This document shows, piece by piece, positions 1 through 8,991 of a stretch of 64,000 nucleotides of DNA. The notes beneath the pieces are model-generated. The model was not told the origin of the DNA. It did not search any database and saw only the letters and a list, made by a program, of their open reading frames with translations. Numbering within the stretch: position 1 is the first letter of the stretch; each line of letters starts with the position of its first letter. Both the position numbers and the translations under genes were made by a program. The stretch is from NCBI RefSeq assembly GCF_016031615.1, contig NZ_JACYXC010000001.1, positions 3,844,001 to 3,908,000 on the forward strand, read 5' to 3'. The DNA comes from Streptomyces pactum. GTDB lineage: Bacteria > Actinomycetota > Actinomycetes > Streptomycetales > Streptomycetaceae.

Positions 1-1
1 G

Positions 2-322
2 GCCGCCTGGGACGGGGAGGAGATGGCCGGCGTCGCCCTGTGTTTCCTCCGCCGGCAGGACCCCACCGTGGGTGAGGTAGAGGAGTTGAGCGTCCGAACG
101 GCGTCGAGGCGCCTGGGCCTGGGACGCGCCCTGCTGCTGGACGGGTTGCGATGCCTGCGCGAGCACGGTGCGCAGACGGCCCGGCTCTACACCGGGACGG
201 AGAACCCGAACCGCTCCTACGACCTCTACGAGAGCGTGGGGTTCCGGCGCCGCAACGAATACGTGCGCTACCGGAAGCCGCTGGCCGCCCGGCCAGCAGG
301 GGAGGAACCCCCGGCGCCCTGA
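2..322 (+). CDS. GNAT-family N-acetyltransferase, C-terminal part
   Basis: The open frame runs in from the left edge, so the start is outside the window. About 106 residues are visible. They contain the acetyl-CoA-binding core of GNAT enzymes: an LSV strand followed by the loop RRLGLGRALL (R/Q-x-x-G-x-G/A type) and a C-terminal YESVGF-type segment. GNATs transfer acetyl from acetyl-CoA to an amine; the substrate cannot be read here. The tail after the fold is Pro/Ala-rich. Confidence 0.85.
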   Translation, partial: AAWDGEEMAGVALCFLRRQDPTVGEVEELSVRTASRRLGLGRALLLDGLRCLREHGAQTARLYTGTENPNRSYDLYESVGFRRRNEYVRYRKPLAARPAGEEPPAP

Positions 323-442
323 CGGCGCGGGGGCGCGGGCGGGACCTCTGTCCGACCGGCGCCGCAGAGAGAGGCGAACTCGTTCGCTGACAAGTCCGCG
401 CCCGAGGGCCGTGCCCGGGCCGGGCGGGAGCGGACGCGTCGG

Positions 443-880
443 TCAGGGGCCCTCGGGTCCGTCGTGCGGGTCCTGGTCGAGGCGGTCGAGTACGGCCGTG
501 ACCCCGCACGGCCCCGGGCCGCGGGTGCGGGCCACCCGGTGGACCGCGCGGAGCAGGCGGCGGGGCGTGGTGCGGTGCTGCCAGAGCACGGCCCGCACGC
601 CGTACTCCATGACCACCATCAGGTCCGCCTCCCGCAGCTCCCCGGTGACCAGCACCACCGGCTGCCGGCCACCGCGCACCAGCCGGCGCAGTTCGGTTCC
701 GGCGCGCTCGTCCAGCCGCTCGGCCAGCATCACGGCCACCGCTCCGCGCGGCTCGTCGGCGAAGGGGCGCGGCCGCTCGATCAGGTCGATGCTGGTCTCC
801 TGCTGAAGATGACGCACGACCCCGGCCCGGAACACCGGGTCGGGGCCGTGAACCGTCACCGTGACGCGTCCGTCCGACAC
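443..880 (-). CDS. Response-regulator receiver-like protein without output domain
   Basis: This 145-residue protein begins with a strand and HGPDPVFRAGV segment like the start of LuxR/NarL-type receiver domains of actinobacteria, followed by alternating hydrophobic strands and helices. The usual acidic pocket and phospho-acceptor Asp are poorly conserved. The frame ends at Pro-rich residues before any helix-turn-helix. It may be an atypical, phosphorylation-independent receiver or a shortened LuxR-family regulator. No partner kinase is adjacent. The fold call is from pattern only. Confidence 0.6.
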   Translation of the reverse strand: MSDGRVTVTVHGPDPVFRAGVVRHLQQETSIDLIERPRPFADEPRGAVAVMLAERLDERAGTELRRLVRGGRQPVVLVTGELREADLMVVMEYGVRAVLWQHRTTPRRLLRAVHRVARTRGPGPCGVTAVLDRLDQDPHDGPEGP

Positions 881-1198
881 GGGTCCCTCGTTTTCCCTAT
901 GGTTCGCGGAGTACCAGAGTCATCGAGGGGGTTAAACGTTCCCTTGCCGATAGCTCAACGGGGCTGAGCGGGCAGGGACTCGGCCGGGGCGGGCCACCGG
1001 GAGCCCGGCGTGGGCCCGTCGGACGGACGGGCGCCGGACGGGCGGCCCGGGACGTCTCCTGCCCCCGCCGGGCCGGGGACGGCGGAAGGGACCGGGGCCG
1101 GGGACGGCGGAAGGGGCGGACCGGTCCACCGACCGGATCCGCCCCCACCGTCCGTCGTCGCCCACCGGACGCGCCCGCGCGCGGCGGGCACCCGGGCG
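881..1198. other. Intergenic, short direct repeat
   Basis: No gene is supported. A 20-bp sequence beginning GGCCGGGGAC occurs at 1071-1090 and again at 1096-1115. The part next to 880 (about 895-960) is less GC-rich and probably holds the promoter of the receiver-like gene. Confidence 0.5.
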
Positions 1199-2938
1199 TC
1201 AGGCGCCGGGCGCCTCCGCGTCCGACGCCGCCACGCCGCCGAAGCGCTCCCGGTACGACTCCAGGTCCTCTTCGGTGATCTTGGCGAAGAGCACCGGCGG
1301 AACGGTGAAGGAGGTGCCCGCCGGAACCGAGTTCAGCGCCGCGGCCTCCTCGGCGGACACCCAGGCCGCCGTGTCACCGGCGAGCGCGAACGCGGACCGC
1401 ATGGCCGCGGCCGACGCCGGGATGAACGGCTCGGACACCACCGCGTAGAGGTGGATCAGGTTCATCGCGGTGCGCAGCGTCAGCGCGGCGCCGTCCTGGT
1501 CGGTCTTGATCTCCAGCCAGGGCGCCTTCTCCTCCAGGTAGGAGTTGCCCGCGCTCCACAGGGCGCGCAGCGCGGCGGCGGCCTTGCGGAACTGGAGGGC
1601 GTCCATCTGCGCCTCGTACTCCGCGAGCAGCCGGGCGATCTCCTCACCCAGCCGGGCCTCGGCCTCCCCGGCCTCCTTGCCCGCCGGCACCTCGTCCCCG
1701 AACCGCTTCCGGGAGAAGGACAGCACCCGGTTGACGAAGTTGCCGAGGGTGTCGGCGAGGTCCTTGTTGACCGTGGCGGAGAAGTGCTCCCAGGTGAAGG
1801 AGGTGTCGTCGGACTCCGGGGCGTTGGCCATCAGGAAGTAGCGCCAGTAGTCCGCCGGCAGCAGCTCCAGCGCCGCGTCGGTGAACACGCCCCGCTTCTG
1901 CGAGGTGGAGAACTTCCCGCCGTAGTAGGTGAGCCAGTTGAACGCCTTGACGTGGTCCACCTTCTTCCACTTGTCGCGGGTGCCCAGCAGCGTCGCCGGG
2001 AACATCACGGTGTGGAAGGGGACGTTGTCCTTCGCCATGAACTCGGTGTAGCGGACGGTGTCGTCCGCGTCGTACCACCACGACTTCCAGTCCCGGGTCG
2101 CCGGGTCGGCGTCCGCCCATTCCTTCGTCGCGCCGATGTACTCGATCGGGGCGTCGAACCAGACGTAGAAGACCTTGCCCTCGGCGGCCAGCTCCGGCCA
2201 GGTGTCGGCCGGCACCGGCACGCCCCAGTCCAGGTCGCGGGTGATGGCGCGGTCCTGGAGGCCCTCGGTGAGCCACTTGCGGGCGATGGAGGAGGCGAGC
2301 GTCGGCCAGTCCTTGCCGTGCTCGTCCACCCAGGCGGCCACCTCGCCGGCCAGCTTCGACTGGAGCAGGAACAGGTGCTTGGTCTCCCGGACCTCCAGGT
2401 CGCTGCTGCCGCTGATCGCCGAGCGCGGCTCGATCAGGTCGGTCGGGTCCAGCACCCGGGTGCAGTTCTCGCACTGGTCGCCGCGGGCCTTGTCGTAGCC
2501 GCAGTGCGGGCAGGTGCCCTCGATGTAGCGGTCCGGCAGGAACCGGCCGTCGGCGTTGGAGTACACCTGGCGGATGGACCGCTCCTCGATGAACCCGTTC
2601 GCCTTCAGCTCCCGCGCGATGGTCTGGGTGATCTCCACGTTCTGGGTGGAGGAGCTGCGGCCGAAGTAGTCGAAGGACAGCCCGAAGCCGTCGTAGACCG
2701 CCTTCTGGGCGTCGTGCTGCTGGGCACAGAAGGTGTCCACCGGCAGGCCGGCCTCCTTGGCGGCCAGCTCGGCGGGGGTGCCGTGCTCGTCGGTGGCGCA
2801 GATGTAGAGCACCTCGTGGCCGCGCTGCCGCAGGTACCGCGCGTACACGTCGGCCGGGAGCATGGACCCCACCATGTTGCCCAGGTGCTTGATCCCGTTG
2901 ATGTAGGGAAGGGCGCTGGTGATGAGGTGTCGAGCCAT
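1199..2938 (-). CDS. metG: Methionyl-tRNA synthetase
   Basis: Class I aminoacyl-tRNA synthetase that charges tRNA-Met, 579 residues from the ATG at 2938. The frame stays open upstream, but homology begins at MARHLITSALPYING, so the long upstream extension is rejected. The HIGH-equivalent is in YINGIKHLGN (residues 12-21). The zinc knuckle has two CxxC pairs (CPHC and CENC), and the KMSKS-equivalent is KFSTS (about 342-346). A C-terminal anticodon-binding helical domain follows. There is no C-terminal tRNA-binding (EMAP-like) appendage. Confidence 0.95.
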   Translation of the reverse strand: MARHLITSALPYINGIKHLGNMVGSMLPADVYARYLRQRGHEVLYICATDEHGTPAELAAKEAGLPVDTFCAQQHDAQKAVYDGFGLSFDYFGRSSSTQNVEITQTIARELKANGFIEERSIRQVYSNADGRFLPDRYIEGTCPHCGYDKARGDQCENCTRVLDPTDLIEPRSAISGSSDLEVRETKHLFLLQSKLAGEVAAWVDEHGKDWPTLASSIARKWLTEGLQDRAITRDLDWGVPVPADTWPELAAEGKVFYVWFDAPIEYIGATKEWADADPATRDWKSWWYDADDTVRYTEFMAKDNVPFHTVMFPATLLGTRDKWKKVDHVKAFNWLTYYGGKFSTSQKRGVFTDAALELLPADYWRYFLMANAPESDDTSFTWEHFSATVNKDLADTLGNFVNRVLSFSRKRFGDEVPAGKEAGEAEARLGEEIARLLAEYEAQMDALQFRKAAAALRALWSAGNSYLEEKAPWLEIKTDQDGAALTLRTAMNLIHLYAVVSEPFIPASAAAMRSAFALAGDTAAWVSAEEAAALNSVPAGTSFTVPPVLFAKITEEDLESYRERFGGVAASDAEAPGA

Positions 2939-3376
2939 TGCAGGCTGCTCCCAAGTAGATGCCGTGAGTGACGTTCGGCTCGTGGGGCGCGGACGCGTTC
3001 CACGGCCGTCGTTATCGTATCCGAGCGGTACGGGCCAGCCGTTCTCCTTTATCCGGCGGGAAGGCGTGGCCGCAGCGGCCGGCGGACGGTGGGCCGGGAG
3101 GCTGTGGCGGGCCGGGGCGGACGGGGCCGTGGCGGGCCGGGGCGCGAACGTGGTGCGGCCCGGCGGGGTGCCCGCCCGGTCGTGGGCCGACGGGCGCCGG
3201 ACGTGCGGCAGGGGTGCCGCGGTGGTCCCGCGGCACCCCTGGGCGCTGTGACATGCCTCTGTGCGCTGTGGCGCGCCTGTGCGCACACCCCTTGCGCGCT
3301 GTGGCGGGCCTGTGCGCTGTGCGGCCGTTTCCCGGGGGCGGCCGTGCCCCCGGGTGGAGGCGGCCGCCGTCCCGGC
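2939..3376. other. Intergenic between VWA gene and metG
   Basis: It holds the metG promoter region, a strong hairpin (listed separately), and an imperfect 33-bp-period direct repeat at 3260-3317 built on GCGCTGTGGCG. No gene is supported. Confidence 0.5.
3211..3239 (-). terminator. Perfect 12-bp hairpin, probable terminator of the VWA gene
   Basis: GGGGTGCCGCGG (3211-3222) pairs perfectly with CCGCGGCACCCC (3228-3239) around a 5-nt loop. It lies about 140 bp past the stop of the VWA gene and before metG. There is no T-tract, as is common in Streptomyces. Confidence 0.5.
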
Positions 3377-6352
3377 TCAGTCCTTGATGATCCCGGCGGT
3401 GCGGGCGGCGCGCAGCCAGGCCGGGAACTCCGACATCAGTTCCCGGTAGAGGTCGGCGTCCGCCACCTCGCGCGGCTCCAGGCCCGCGTGGAAGAAGCCC
3501 GCGTTGTCGATCACCCGCTTCTCCGGCACGGCCAGCTCGTCCAGCTTGCGCAGGAAGTCGAACCCCCTGGCCTCCGGGTCGCCGAAGCCGATGAACTGCC
3601 AGAAGATCGGCAGTTCGGCGGCCTCGCAGAGTGCCTTCTCGGCCGCCGGCTTGCTGGTCGGCGCGCCGTCCGTCTGGAAGATCACGAACGCGGGGGCGGT
3701 GCTGCCGGAGGCCCGGTAGTGCTTGACGACCGCCTCGATGGCCCAGTGGTAGTTCGTCCGCCCCATGTGGCCGAGCGAGGAGTGCAGTTCGTCGATCCGG
3801 CCGGCGAAGTCGTCCAGCGCGAGATCGGCGGTGCCGTCGACGTCGGTGGAGAAGAACACCACCGGCACCGTGCCGTCGTCGTCGAAGTGCGCGGAGAGCG
3901 CCAGCGCCTGCTCGGCGAGGTGCTGCACCGTGCCGTCCTTGTAGTAGCGGCGCATCGACCCGGAACGGTCCAGCACCAGGTAGACGGCGGCCCGCTGCCC
4001 GTCGAGCCCGTGCTGCCGTACCGCGCCGGCCGCCGCCTTGAAGAGGCTGACCAGGGCGGGAGCCTCCGCCTCGACCTTGGCGAGCGACACGGCGGGACCT
4101 GCGGCTTCCTGTTCGGCGTCGGGGGTGTCGGAGGTGTCCTCGGCGTCGGCGGTCTCCTCGCTGTCGGCGGACTCCTCGCCGCCGGCGGTTCGCCCGGTGG
4201 CGGGGGTCTCCTCGGCGTCGGCGGTCTCCTCGCTGTCGGCGGACTCCTCGCCGCCGGCGGTTCGCCCGGTGGCGGGGGTCTCCTCGGTGTCGGCGGGCCG
4301 GTCGGCGTTGGCGGCGTCGGACGCGGTCTCCGGCTCGGAGGTCTCCTCGGGCTCGGCGGCCTGGTCGGCGTCGCCGGTGGCGGGGGTCTCCTCGGATTCG
4401 GGGGCCTGGTCCGCGTCGGCGGTCGCGGGAGTGTTCCGGGTGTCGTCGGGCTCGTCGGCGTCGCCGGTCGGCTCGTCGGCGGGGGTGTCCTCGGCGTCGG
4501 CGGGCTCCTCGCCGTCGGCGGTCCGCTCGGTGGCGGGTGCGTCGGGCGTGGTCTCCGACTCGGGGGTGTCGTCGGGCTCGGCGGCCTGGTCGGCGTCGCC
4601 GGTGGCGGGGGTTTCCTCGGGTTCGGCGGTCCGGTCGGTGTCGGCGGTCGCGGGAGCGTTCCGGGTGTCGTCGGGTTCGGGGGCGGGTTCGGCCGCCTCC
4701 TCCGGTGCCGTCTCCGTCTCGGCCGCTGCGGCTTCCGGCTCGCCCTCGGTTGTCGCCTTCGGGCTCTCGGCCTTGTCCAGGCCCTTCGCCGCCTCCGGGT
4801 CCGCGTCCCCCGGGCTCTTCGCCACCTCCGGGATCTCCACCGCTTCCGGGCGGCCCTCCGCCGCCTCGTCCTCGGCCTCCGGCTGGGGCTCGTCCTTCGG
4901 TTCGTCGTCGGCTTCGGGCTGCTGTGCCGGCTCCTGGTCGGGCTCCGGCTCGGTGGCGGCCTCGGGCTCTGCGTCCGCATCCGGCTCGGTGACAGCGTCG
5001 GACTTGGCGTCCTGCTCGGCGTCCGCGTCCGGCTCGGACTCGGTTGCCGGCTCGGGCTCCTGCGCCGCCTTCTGCTCGGGCTTCGCGTCCGGTTCGTTGT
5101 CGGCTTCGGTCGCCGTGTCGGTGTCGGGAGCGGTGTCCGCCTCGGGCTTGGACCCGGTCTCCGTCTCGGCGGGCTGCGCCTCTGCTTCCGCTTCCGCCTC
5201 CGGCTTCTGCTCGGCGTCCGCCTCCTGCTTCGGCTTGTCGTTGGCCTCGGGCTCCGGTGCCGCTTCCTGCTCGGGCTCCGGCTCGGTCGTGGCCTCGGAC
5301 TTGGCGTCCGCCTCCGGCTCGGTGGCAGCGTCGGACTTGGCGTCCTGCTCGGCGTCCGCGTCCGGCTCGGACTCGGTTGCCGACTCGGGCTCCTCCTCCG
5401 GCTTGGCCTCCGCCTCGGCGGCCTCCCGCTTCGGCTCCGCCTCGGCCTCCGCCTCCGGCTCGGTCGCCTTAGTCGTCTCCGGCTCGGGCTTGGCCTCCGC
5501 CTCGGCGGCCTCCCGCTTCGGCTCCGCCTCGTCCTCCGGCTTCGGCTCGGTCGCCTTCGTCGTCTCCGGCTCGGGCTTGGCCTCCGCCTCGGCGGCCTTC
5601 CGCTCGTCCTCCGGGGCCGGGGTGCTCAGCAGTTCGTCCAGCGTCTTGAGCGGCCGGGTGAGGGCCGGGTGGTTGAGCGTGGGGTCGGACGACAGGTCGT
5701 CGTCCTCGTCGGCCGCGTGGTCGCCGTCCGAGGACGGGCGCGCCGGGGACGTGCCGTCCGTCGTCGCGGTGCCGTCCGCCGGGGCAGCGCCGTCCGCCGC
5801 CGCGGCGTCGGTGGCCGGCTCCGCGGTCGCGGCCACCGCCGCGGGACGGGCCTCCTGCGGCTCGTCCTCCTCGGTGCGGCCGGAGGACGCGGGGGCGTCG
5901 TCTTCGGCCTGGCGACCGGCGGAGGTGCCGCCGTCCGTACCGGTGCGCTGCGCGGGGACGTCCGGCGTGGCGTCCGTACCGCCACCGGCCGACGTGCTGC
6001 CACCGGCCGTCGCGCCGCCCTCGGCCGTCGTGTCGTCCCCGGCCGTCCCGCCGTCCTCGTCCGTCGTCGTACCGCCGCCGGCGGTCCCGCCGGTCGCGGA
6101 AGCGGGGCGCTCGTCCGGCCCGGTGCCGGCGGACGACGCCGGCCGGTCGTCGGCCGGCGCCGCCGGCCGGGGCTCCCCGGCGGTGCCGGCTCCCTCGGCC
6201 TCGCCCTTGGGGGCGGCCTCGGAGGCAGCCGCCTCGCCGGCGCCGGACTCCGCGTGCTCGTCCGGGACAACTGCCGCCTCCGGACCAGCCGTTTCGTCCT
6301 GCTTCGAGCGGGAACGGCCGAAAACCTTGCGCAGCAGGTCCCGTATACCCAT
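3377..6352 (-). CDS. Giant acidic-linker VWA protein, TerF-like
   Basis: A 991-residue protein starting at MGIRDLLRKVFG; a GAGAGG ribosome-binding site precedes it. After a basic N-terminal helix (about 20 residues) comes an unusually long disordered segment of roughly 730 residues made almost only of E, A, P, T, D, S and K, with internal repeats. The last about 230 residues form a von Willebrand A domain with an intact MIDAS start (DRSGSM) and a QTDGAPTS segment, closest to the VWA of TerF/tellurite-resistance-type proteins. TerD- and TerB-type genes occur elsewhere in the window. The function of this family in Streptomyces is unsettled. A cytoplasmic, metal-dependent adhesion or scaffold role is inference. 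Confidence 0.8.
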   Translation of the reverse strand: MGIRDLLRKVFGRSRSKQDETAGPEAAVVPDEHAESGAGEAAASEAAPKGEAEGAGTAGEPRPAAPADDRPASSAGTGPDERPASATGGTAGGGTTTDEDGGTAGDDTTAEGGATAGGSTSAGGGTDATPDVPAQRTGTDGGTSAGRQAEDDAPASSGRTEEDEPQEARPAAVAATAEPATDAAAADGAAPADGTATTDGTSPARPSSDGDHAADEDDDLSSDPTLNHPALTRPLKTLDELLSTPAPEDERKAAEAEAKPEPETTKATEPKPEDEAEPKREAAEAEAKPEPETTKATEPEAEAEAEPKREAAEAEAKPEEEPESATESEPDADAEQDAKSDAATEPEADAKSEATTEPEPEQEAAPEPEANDKPKQEADAEQKPEAEAEAEAQPAETETGSKPEADTAPDTDTATEADNEPDAKPEQKAAQEPEPATESEPDADAEQDAKSDAVTEPDADAEPEAATEPEPDQEPAQQPEADDEPKDEPQPEAEDEAAEGRPEAVEIPEVAKSPGDADPEAAKGLDKAESPKATTEGEPEAAAAETETAPEEAAEPAPEPDDTRNAPATADTDRTAEPEETPATGDADQAAEPDDTPESETTPDAPATERTADGEEPADAEDTPADEPTGDADEPDDTRNTPATADADQAPESEETPATGDADQAAEPEETSEPETASDAANADRPADTEETPATGRTAGGEESADSEETADAEETPATGRTAGGEESADSEETADAEDTSDTPDAEQEAAGPAVSLAKVEAEAPALVSLFKAAAGAVRQHGLDGQRAAVYLVLDRSGSMRRYYKDGTVQHLAEQALALSAHFDDDGTVPVVFFSTDVDGTADLALDDFAGRIDELHSSLGHMGRTNYHWAIEAVVKHYRASGSTAPAFVIFQTDGAPTSKPAAEKALCEAAELPIFWQFIGFGDPEARGFDFLRKLDELAVPEKRVIDNAGFFHAGLEPREVADADLYRELMSEFPAWLRAARTAGIIKD
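4137..4280 (-). repeat. Two tandem 72-bp units inside the VWA gene
   Basis: Two near-identical 72-bp copies (4137-4208, 4209-4280) encode a 24-residue unit containing RTAGGEESADSEETADAE. More diverged repeats of the same acidic composition fill about 4300-5650. Confidence 0.85.
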
Positions 6353-6880
6353 GGGAGAACCTCTCACGTATCGAGTGCCAAGCGGTGCACGGCGACGCAT
6401 GTCCCGTGGTGCGCAAAGGCTAGCGGGCCGCCCCTGCCCGGTTTCCGGGCGCGCTCCGGCCCGGCACGGCCTCGTACCGGCGCGTCACCACGTGTTCCGC
6501 CGCGCCACGGTGCCGTACGCCGCACCACGGTGCCGGTCCCGGAGCGCGACCAGCCCCCCCTCGTGCCCGGCGCCGTGCCGGCGCGCCACCACCCGTAGCC
6601 TCGCACCGCCGCGCGCACCGGGCCGGCCGGCGGCCCCGGCCCTGCACCACCGGCGGCCGTACGTCGGCGAATCCACGTCATCCTCACGTTCATGTAACCC
6701 GTCGCTCACCCGGTAAGCCCCCGGGCGCGTTCGGTTGCCCTCAGTTCACTCCCGCTTCACCGGTCGGTCGTCGCCCGGCGGTCCGGCACGCCTAGCTTCG
6801 CCCGCGGACGGATTCCGACGTCATGTCGGCGCAGGTCGCGCCGGTGATACCCAACGGGAAACCCATACGGAGGGGAAAGC
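6353..6880. other. Divergent intergenic region upstream of phoX
   Basis: No gene is supported. It separates the divergent VWA and phoX genes. It holds the PHO box listed separately and, on the minus strand, a -10-like TAGCCT near 6420 for the VWA gene. Confidence 0.5.
6744..6765 (+). promoter_or_regulatory. PHO box (PhoP-binding direct repeat)
   Basis: Two adjacent 11-nt units, GTTCACTCCCG and CTTCACCGGTC, fit the Streptomyces PhoP direct-repeat consensus (GTTCACC plus 4 nt). The site is about 115 bp upstream of phoX, a known Pho-regulon type of gene. A weaker third unit may precede at 6733-6743. Confidence 0.75.
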
Positions 6881-8950
6881 GTGCGCAAGTTCCTGCCGCT
6901 GATCGGCTCGCACCCGGGCGGTCGTTCCGCCATGACCTGCCGCTACCGGTGCGGTGACGCCTGCTTCCACGAGGTGCCGAACACCAGCGACAACGCCTAT
7001 GTCGGCGACGTCATCGCCGGCGTCCTGTCGCGGCGCTCGGTGCTGCGGGCGAGCGCCGTGGTGACGGTGGCCGCCGCGGCCGGGGCCACCACGCTGGCCC
7101 AGGCGCCGGAGGCGAGCGCCGCGGGCGCGGCGACCGCGGCGAAGCGCAAGGGCGGCGCGAAGGCGGCGCGCGGTCTGCGGTTCACGCCGGTCGCGCCGAA
7201 CACCACCGACGCGGTGACCATCCCGGACGGCTACGCCCAGAACATCGTCATCCGTTGGGGTGACCCGATCCTGCGCGGTGCCCCGGCGTTCGACCCGGAC
7301 CACCAGACCGCCAAGGCGCAGGCCGGCCAGTTCGGTTACAACAACGACTACATGGCGGTGCTCGACGTCCCGCACGAGCGCGACCGGCAGCTGCTGGTGG
7401 TCAACCACGAGTACACCGACGAGCAGCTGATGTTCGCCGGCTACGACCCGGCGAACCCGACCCGCGAGCAGGTCGAGATCGGCTGGGCGGCGCACGGCCT
7501 GTCGGTGGTCGTGGCGCAGGAGGAGCGCCGGTCCGGCCGGCTGACCGCCGTGCTCCGGCACCGGCTGAACCGCCGGATCACCGCCACCACCCCGTTCGAG
7601 GTGACCGGCCCGGCCGCGGGCAGCAAGCTGCTGCGCACCTCCGCCGACCCGACCGGCCGCCGGATCCTGGGGACGCTGAACAACTGCGGCGGCGGCATCA
7701 CCCCGTGGGGCACGGTGCTCTCCGGCGAGGAGAACTTCAACCAGTACTTCGCCAACGGCGGCGCGGTCACCGACCCCGTCACCGCGGCCCGGCTGAAGCG
7801 CTACGGCATCGGCGGCGCGGCCTCCGAGCGCAAGTGGGAGCGTTTCGACAAGCGCTTCGACGTGGCCCAGGAGCCCAACGAGACCAACCGTTTCGGCTGG
7901 GTGGTGGAGATCGACCCGTTCGACCCGGAGTCCACCCCGCGCAAGCTCACCGCGCTGGGCCGGTTCAAGCACGAGGCCGCCGAGCCCCGGCTGACCGACG
8001 ACGGCCGCCCGGTGCTGTACATGGGTGACGACGAGCGGTTCGACTACTTCTACAAGTTCGTGTCCGCCAAGCGCATGAAGCGCGGCAACAGCCGGGCGGC
8101 CCGCGAGCACAACCGCACCCTGCTGGACGAGGGCACCCTGTACGTCGCCAGGTTCACCGGTGACAGCCCGGCCGCCGAGATCGACGGCTCCGGCAAGCTG
8201 CCCAAGGACGGCGAGTTCGACGGCGTCGGCGAGTGGATCCCGCTGGCCAGCGGCACCACCTCGTTCGTGGAGGGCATGACCGCGGAGGAGGTGTACGTCT
8301 TCACCCGGATCGCCGCCGACAAGGTGGGCGCCACCAAGATGGACCGGCCCGAGGACGTCGAGCCCAGCCCGCGCACCGGCCGGGTGTACATCGCGCTCAC
8401 CAACAACAAGGACCGCGGCACGGCCGGCAAGGCGCCGGCGGACGAGGCGAACCCGCGCAACGGCAACAAGCACGGGCAGATCCTGGAGCTGGCCGAGCAC
8501 TGGAACGATCCGGCCGCGGACCGCTTCAGCTGGCGGCTGTTCCTGGTGTGCGGCGACCCGTCCGACCCCGCCACCTACTTCGCCGGGTTCCCCAAGGAGA
8601 AGGTCAGCCCGATCTCCTGCCCGGACAACATCACCTTCGACGCCCACGGCAACCTGTGGATCTCCACCGACGGCAACGCCCTTGGCACCCACGACGGCCT
8701 GTTCGGCGTGGCCACCGCCGGTGAGCGCCGCGGTGAGGTGAAGCAGTTCCTCACGGTGCCGAAGGGCGCCGAGACCTGCGGCCCGATCGTGCAGGACCGG
8801 CGGGTGCTGGTCGCGGTGCAGCACCCGGGCGAGGTGGACGGCGCCAGCGTCGAGAAGCCCGCCTCCACCTGGCCGGACGGCCCGGGCAAGCTGGTCCGCC
8901 CGTCGGTGGTCGGCGTGTGGCGGCGCAACGGCGACGACATCGGCGTCTGA
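6881..8950 (+). CDS. phoX: PhoX-family alkaline phosphatase, Tat-exported
   Basis: A 689-residue protein that hydrolyses phosphate monoesters outside the cell. The GTG start is preceded by GGAGGGG. A twin-arginine signal, SRRSVLRAS with the arginines at 51-52, follows an N-terminal leader of about 45 residues that contains a small Cys/His cluster (TCRYRCGDACFH), as in actinobacterial PhoX. The mature part is the DUF839/PhoX beta-propeller. Known members use Fe and Ca cofactors. The upstream PHO box predicts induction by PhoP under phosphate limitation. It is monocistronic, with a hairpin right after the stop. Confidence 0.92.
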   Translation: MRKFLPLIGSHPGGRSAMTCRYRCGDACFHEVPNTSDNAYVGDVIAGVLSRRSVLRASAVVTVAAAAGATTLAQAPEASAAGAATAAKRKGGAKAARGLRFTPVAPNTTDAVTIPDGYAQNIVIRWGDPILRGAPAFDPDHQTAKAQAGQFGYNNDYMAVLDVPHERDRQLLVVNHEYTDEQLMFAGYDPANPTREQVEIGWAAHGLSVVVAQEERRSGRLTAVLRHRLNRRITATTPFEVTGPAAGSKLLRTSADPTGRRILGTLNNCGGGITPWGTVLSGEENFNQYFANGGAVTDPVTAARLKRYGIGGAASERKWERFDKRFDVAQEPNETNRFGWVVEIDPFDPESTPRKLTALGRFKHEAAEPRLTDDGRPVLYMGDDERFDYFYKFVSAKRMKRGNSRAAREHNRTLLDEGTLYVARFTGDSPAAEIDGSGKLPKDGEFDGVGEWIPLASGTTSFVEGMTAEEVYVFTRIAADKVGATKMDRPEDVEPSPRTGRVYIALTNNKDRGTAGKAPADEANPRNGNKHGQILELAEHWNDPAADRFSWRLFLVCGDPSDPATYFAGFPKEKVSPISCPDNITFDAHGNLWISTDGNALGTHDGLFGVATAGERRGEVKQFLTVPKGAETCGPIVQDRRVLVAVQHPGEVDGASVEKPASTWPDGPGKLVRPSVVGVWRRNGDDIGV

Positions 8951-8970
8951 CGCCGCGGACCGGGGGTTTC

Positions 8971-8991
8971 CCGGGCCCCTCGGGGGCCCGG
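8971..8991 (+). terminator. phoX terminator hairpin
   Basis: CCGGGCCCC (8971-8979) and GGGGCCCGG (8983-8991) form a perfect 9-bp stem with a TCG loop, 20 bp after the phoX stop. Confidence 0.7.

Noticed and set aside
2939..3286. N-terminal extension of metG up to 3286
   Set aside because: The extra 116 residues are compositionally random and MetG proteins start at MARHLITS-type sequence.
3089..6598. Very long plus-strand open frame opposite the VWA gene
   Set aside because: Its product is a Gly/Leu/Arg repeat with no family resemblance. It arises because the antisense of an Ala/Glu/Pro-rich gene lacks stops. The minus-strand frame has the VWA domain and a ribosome-binding site.
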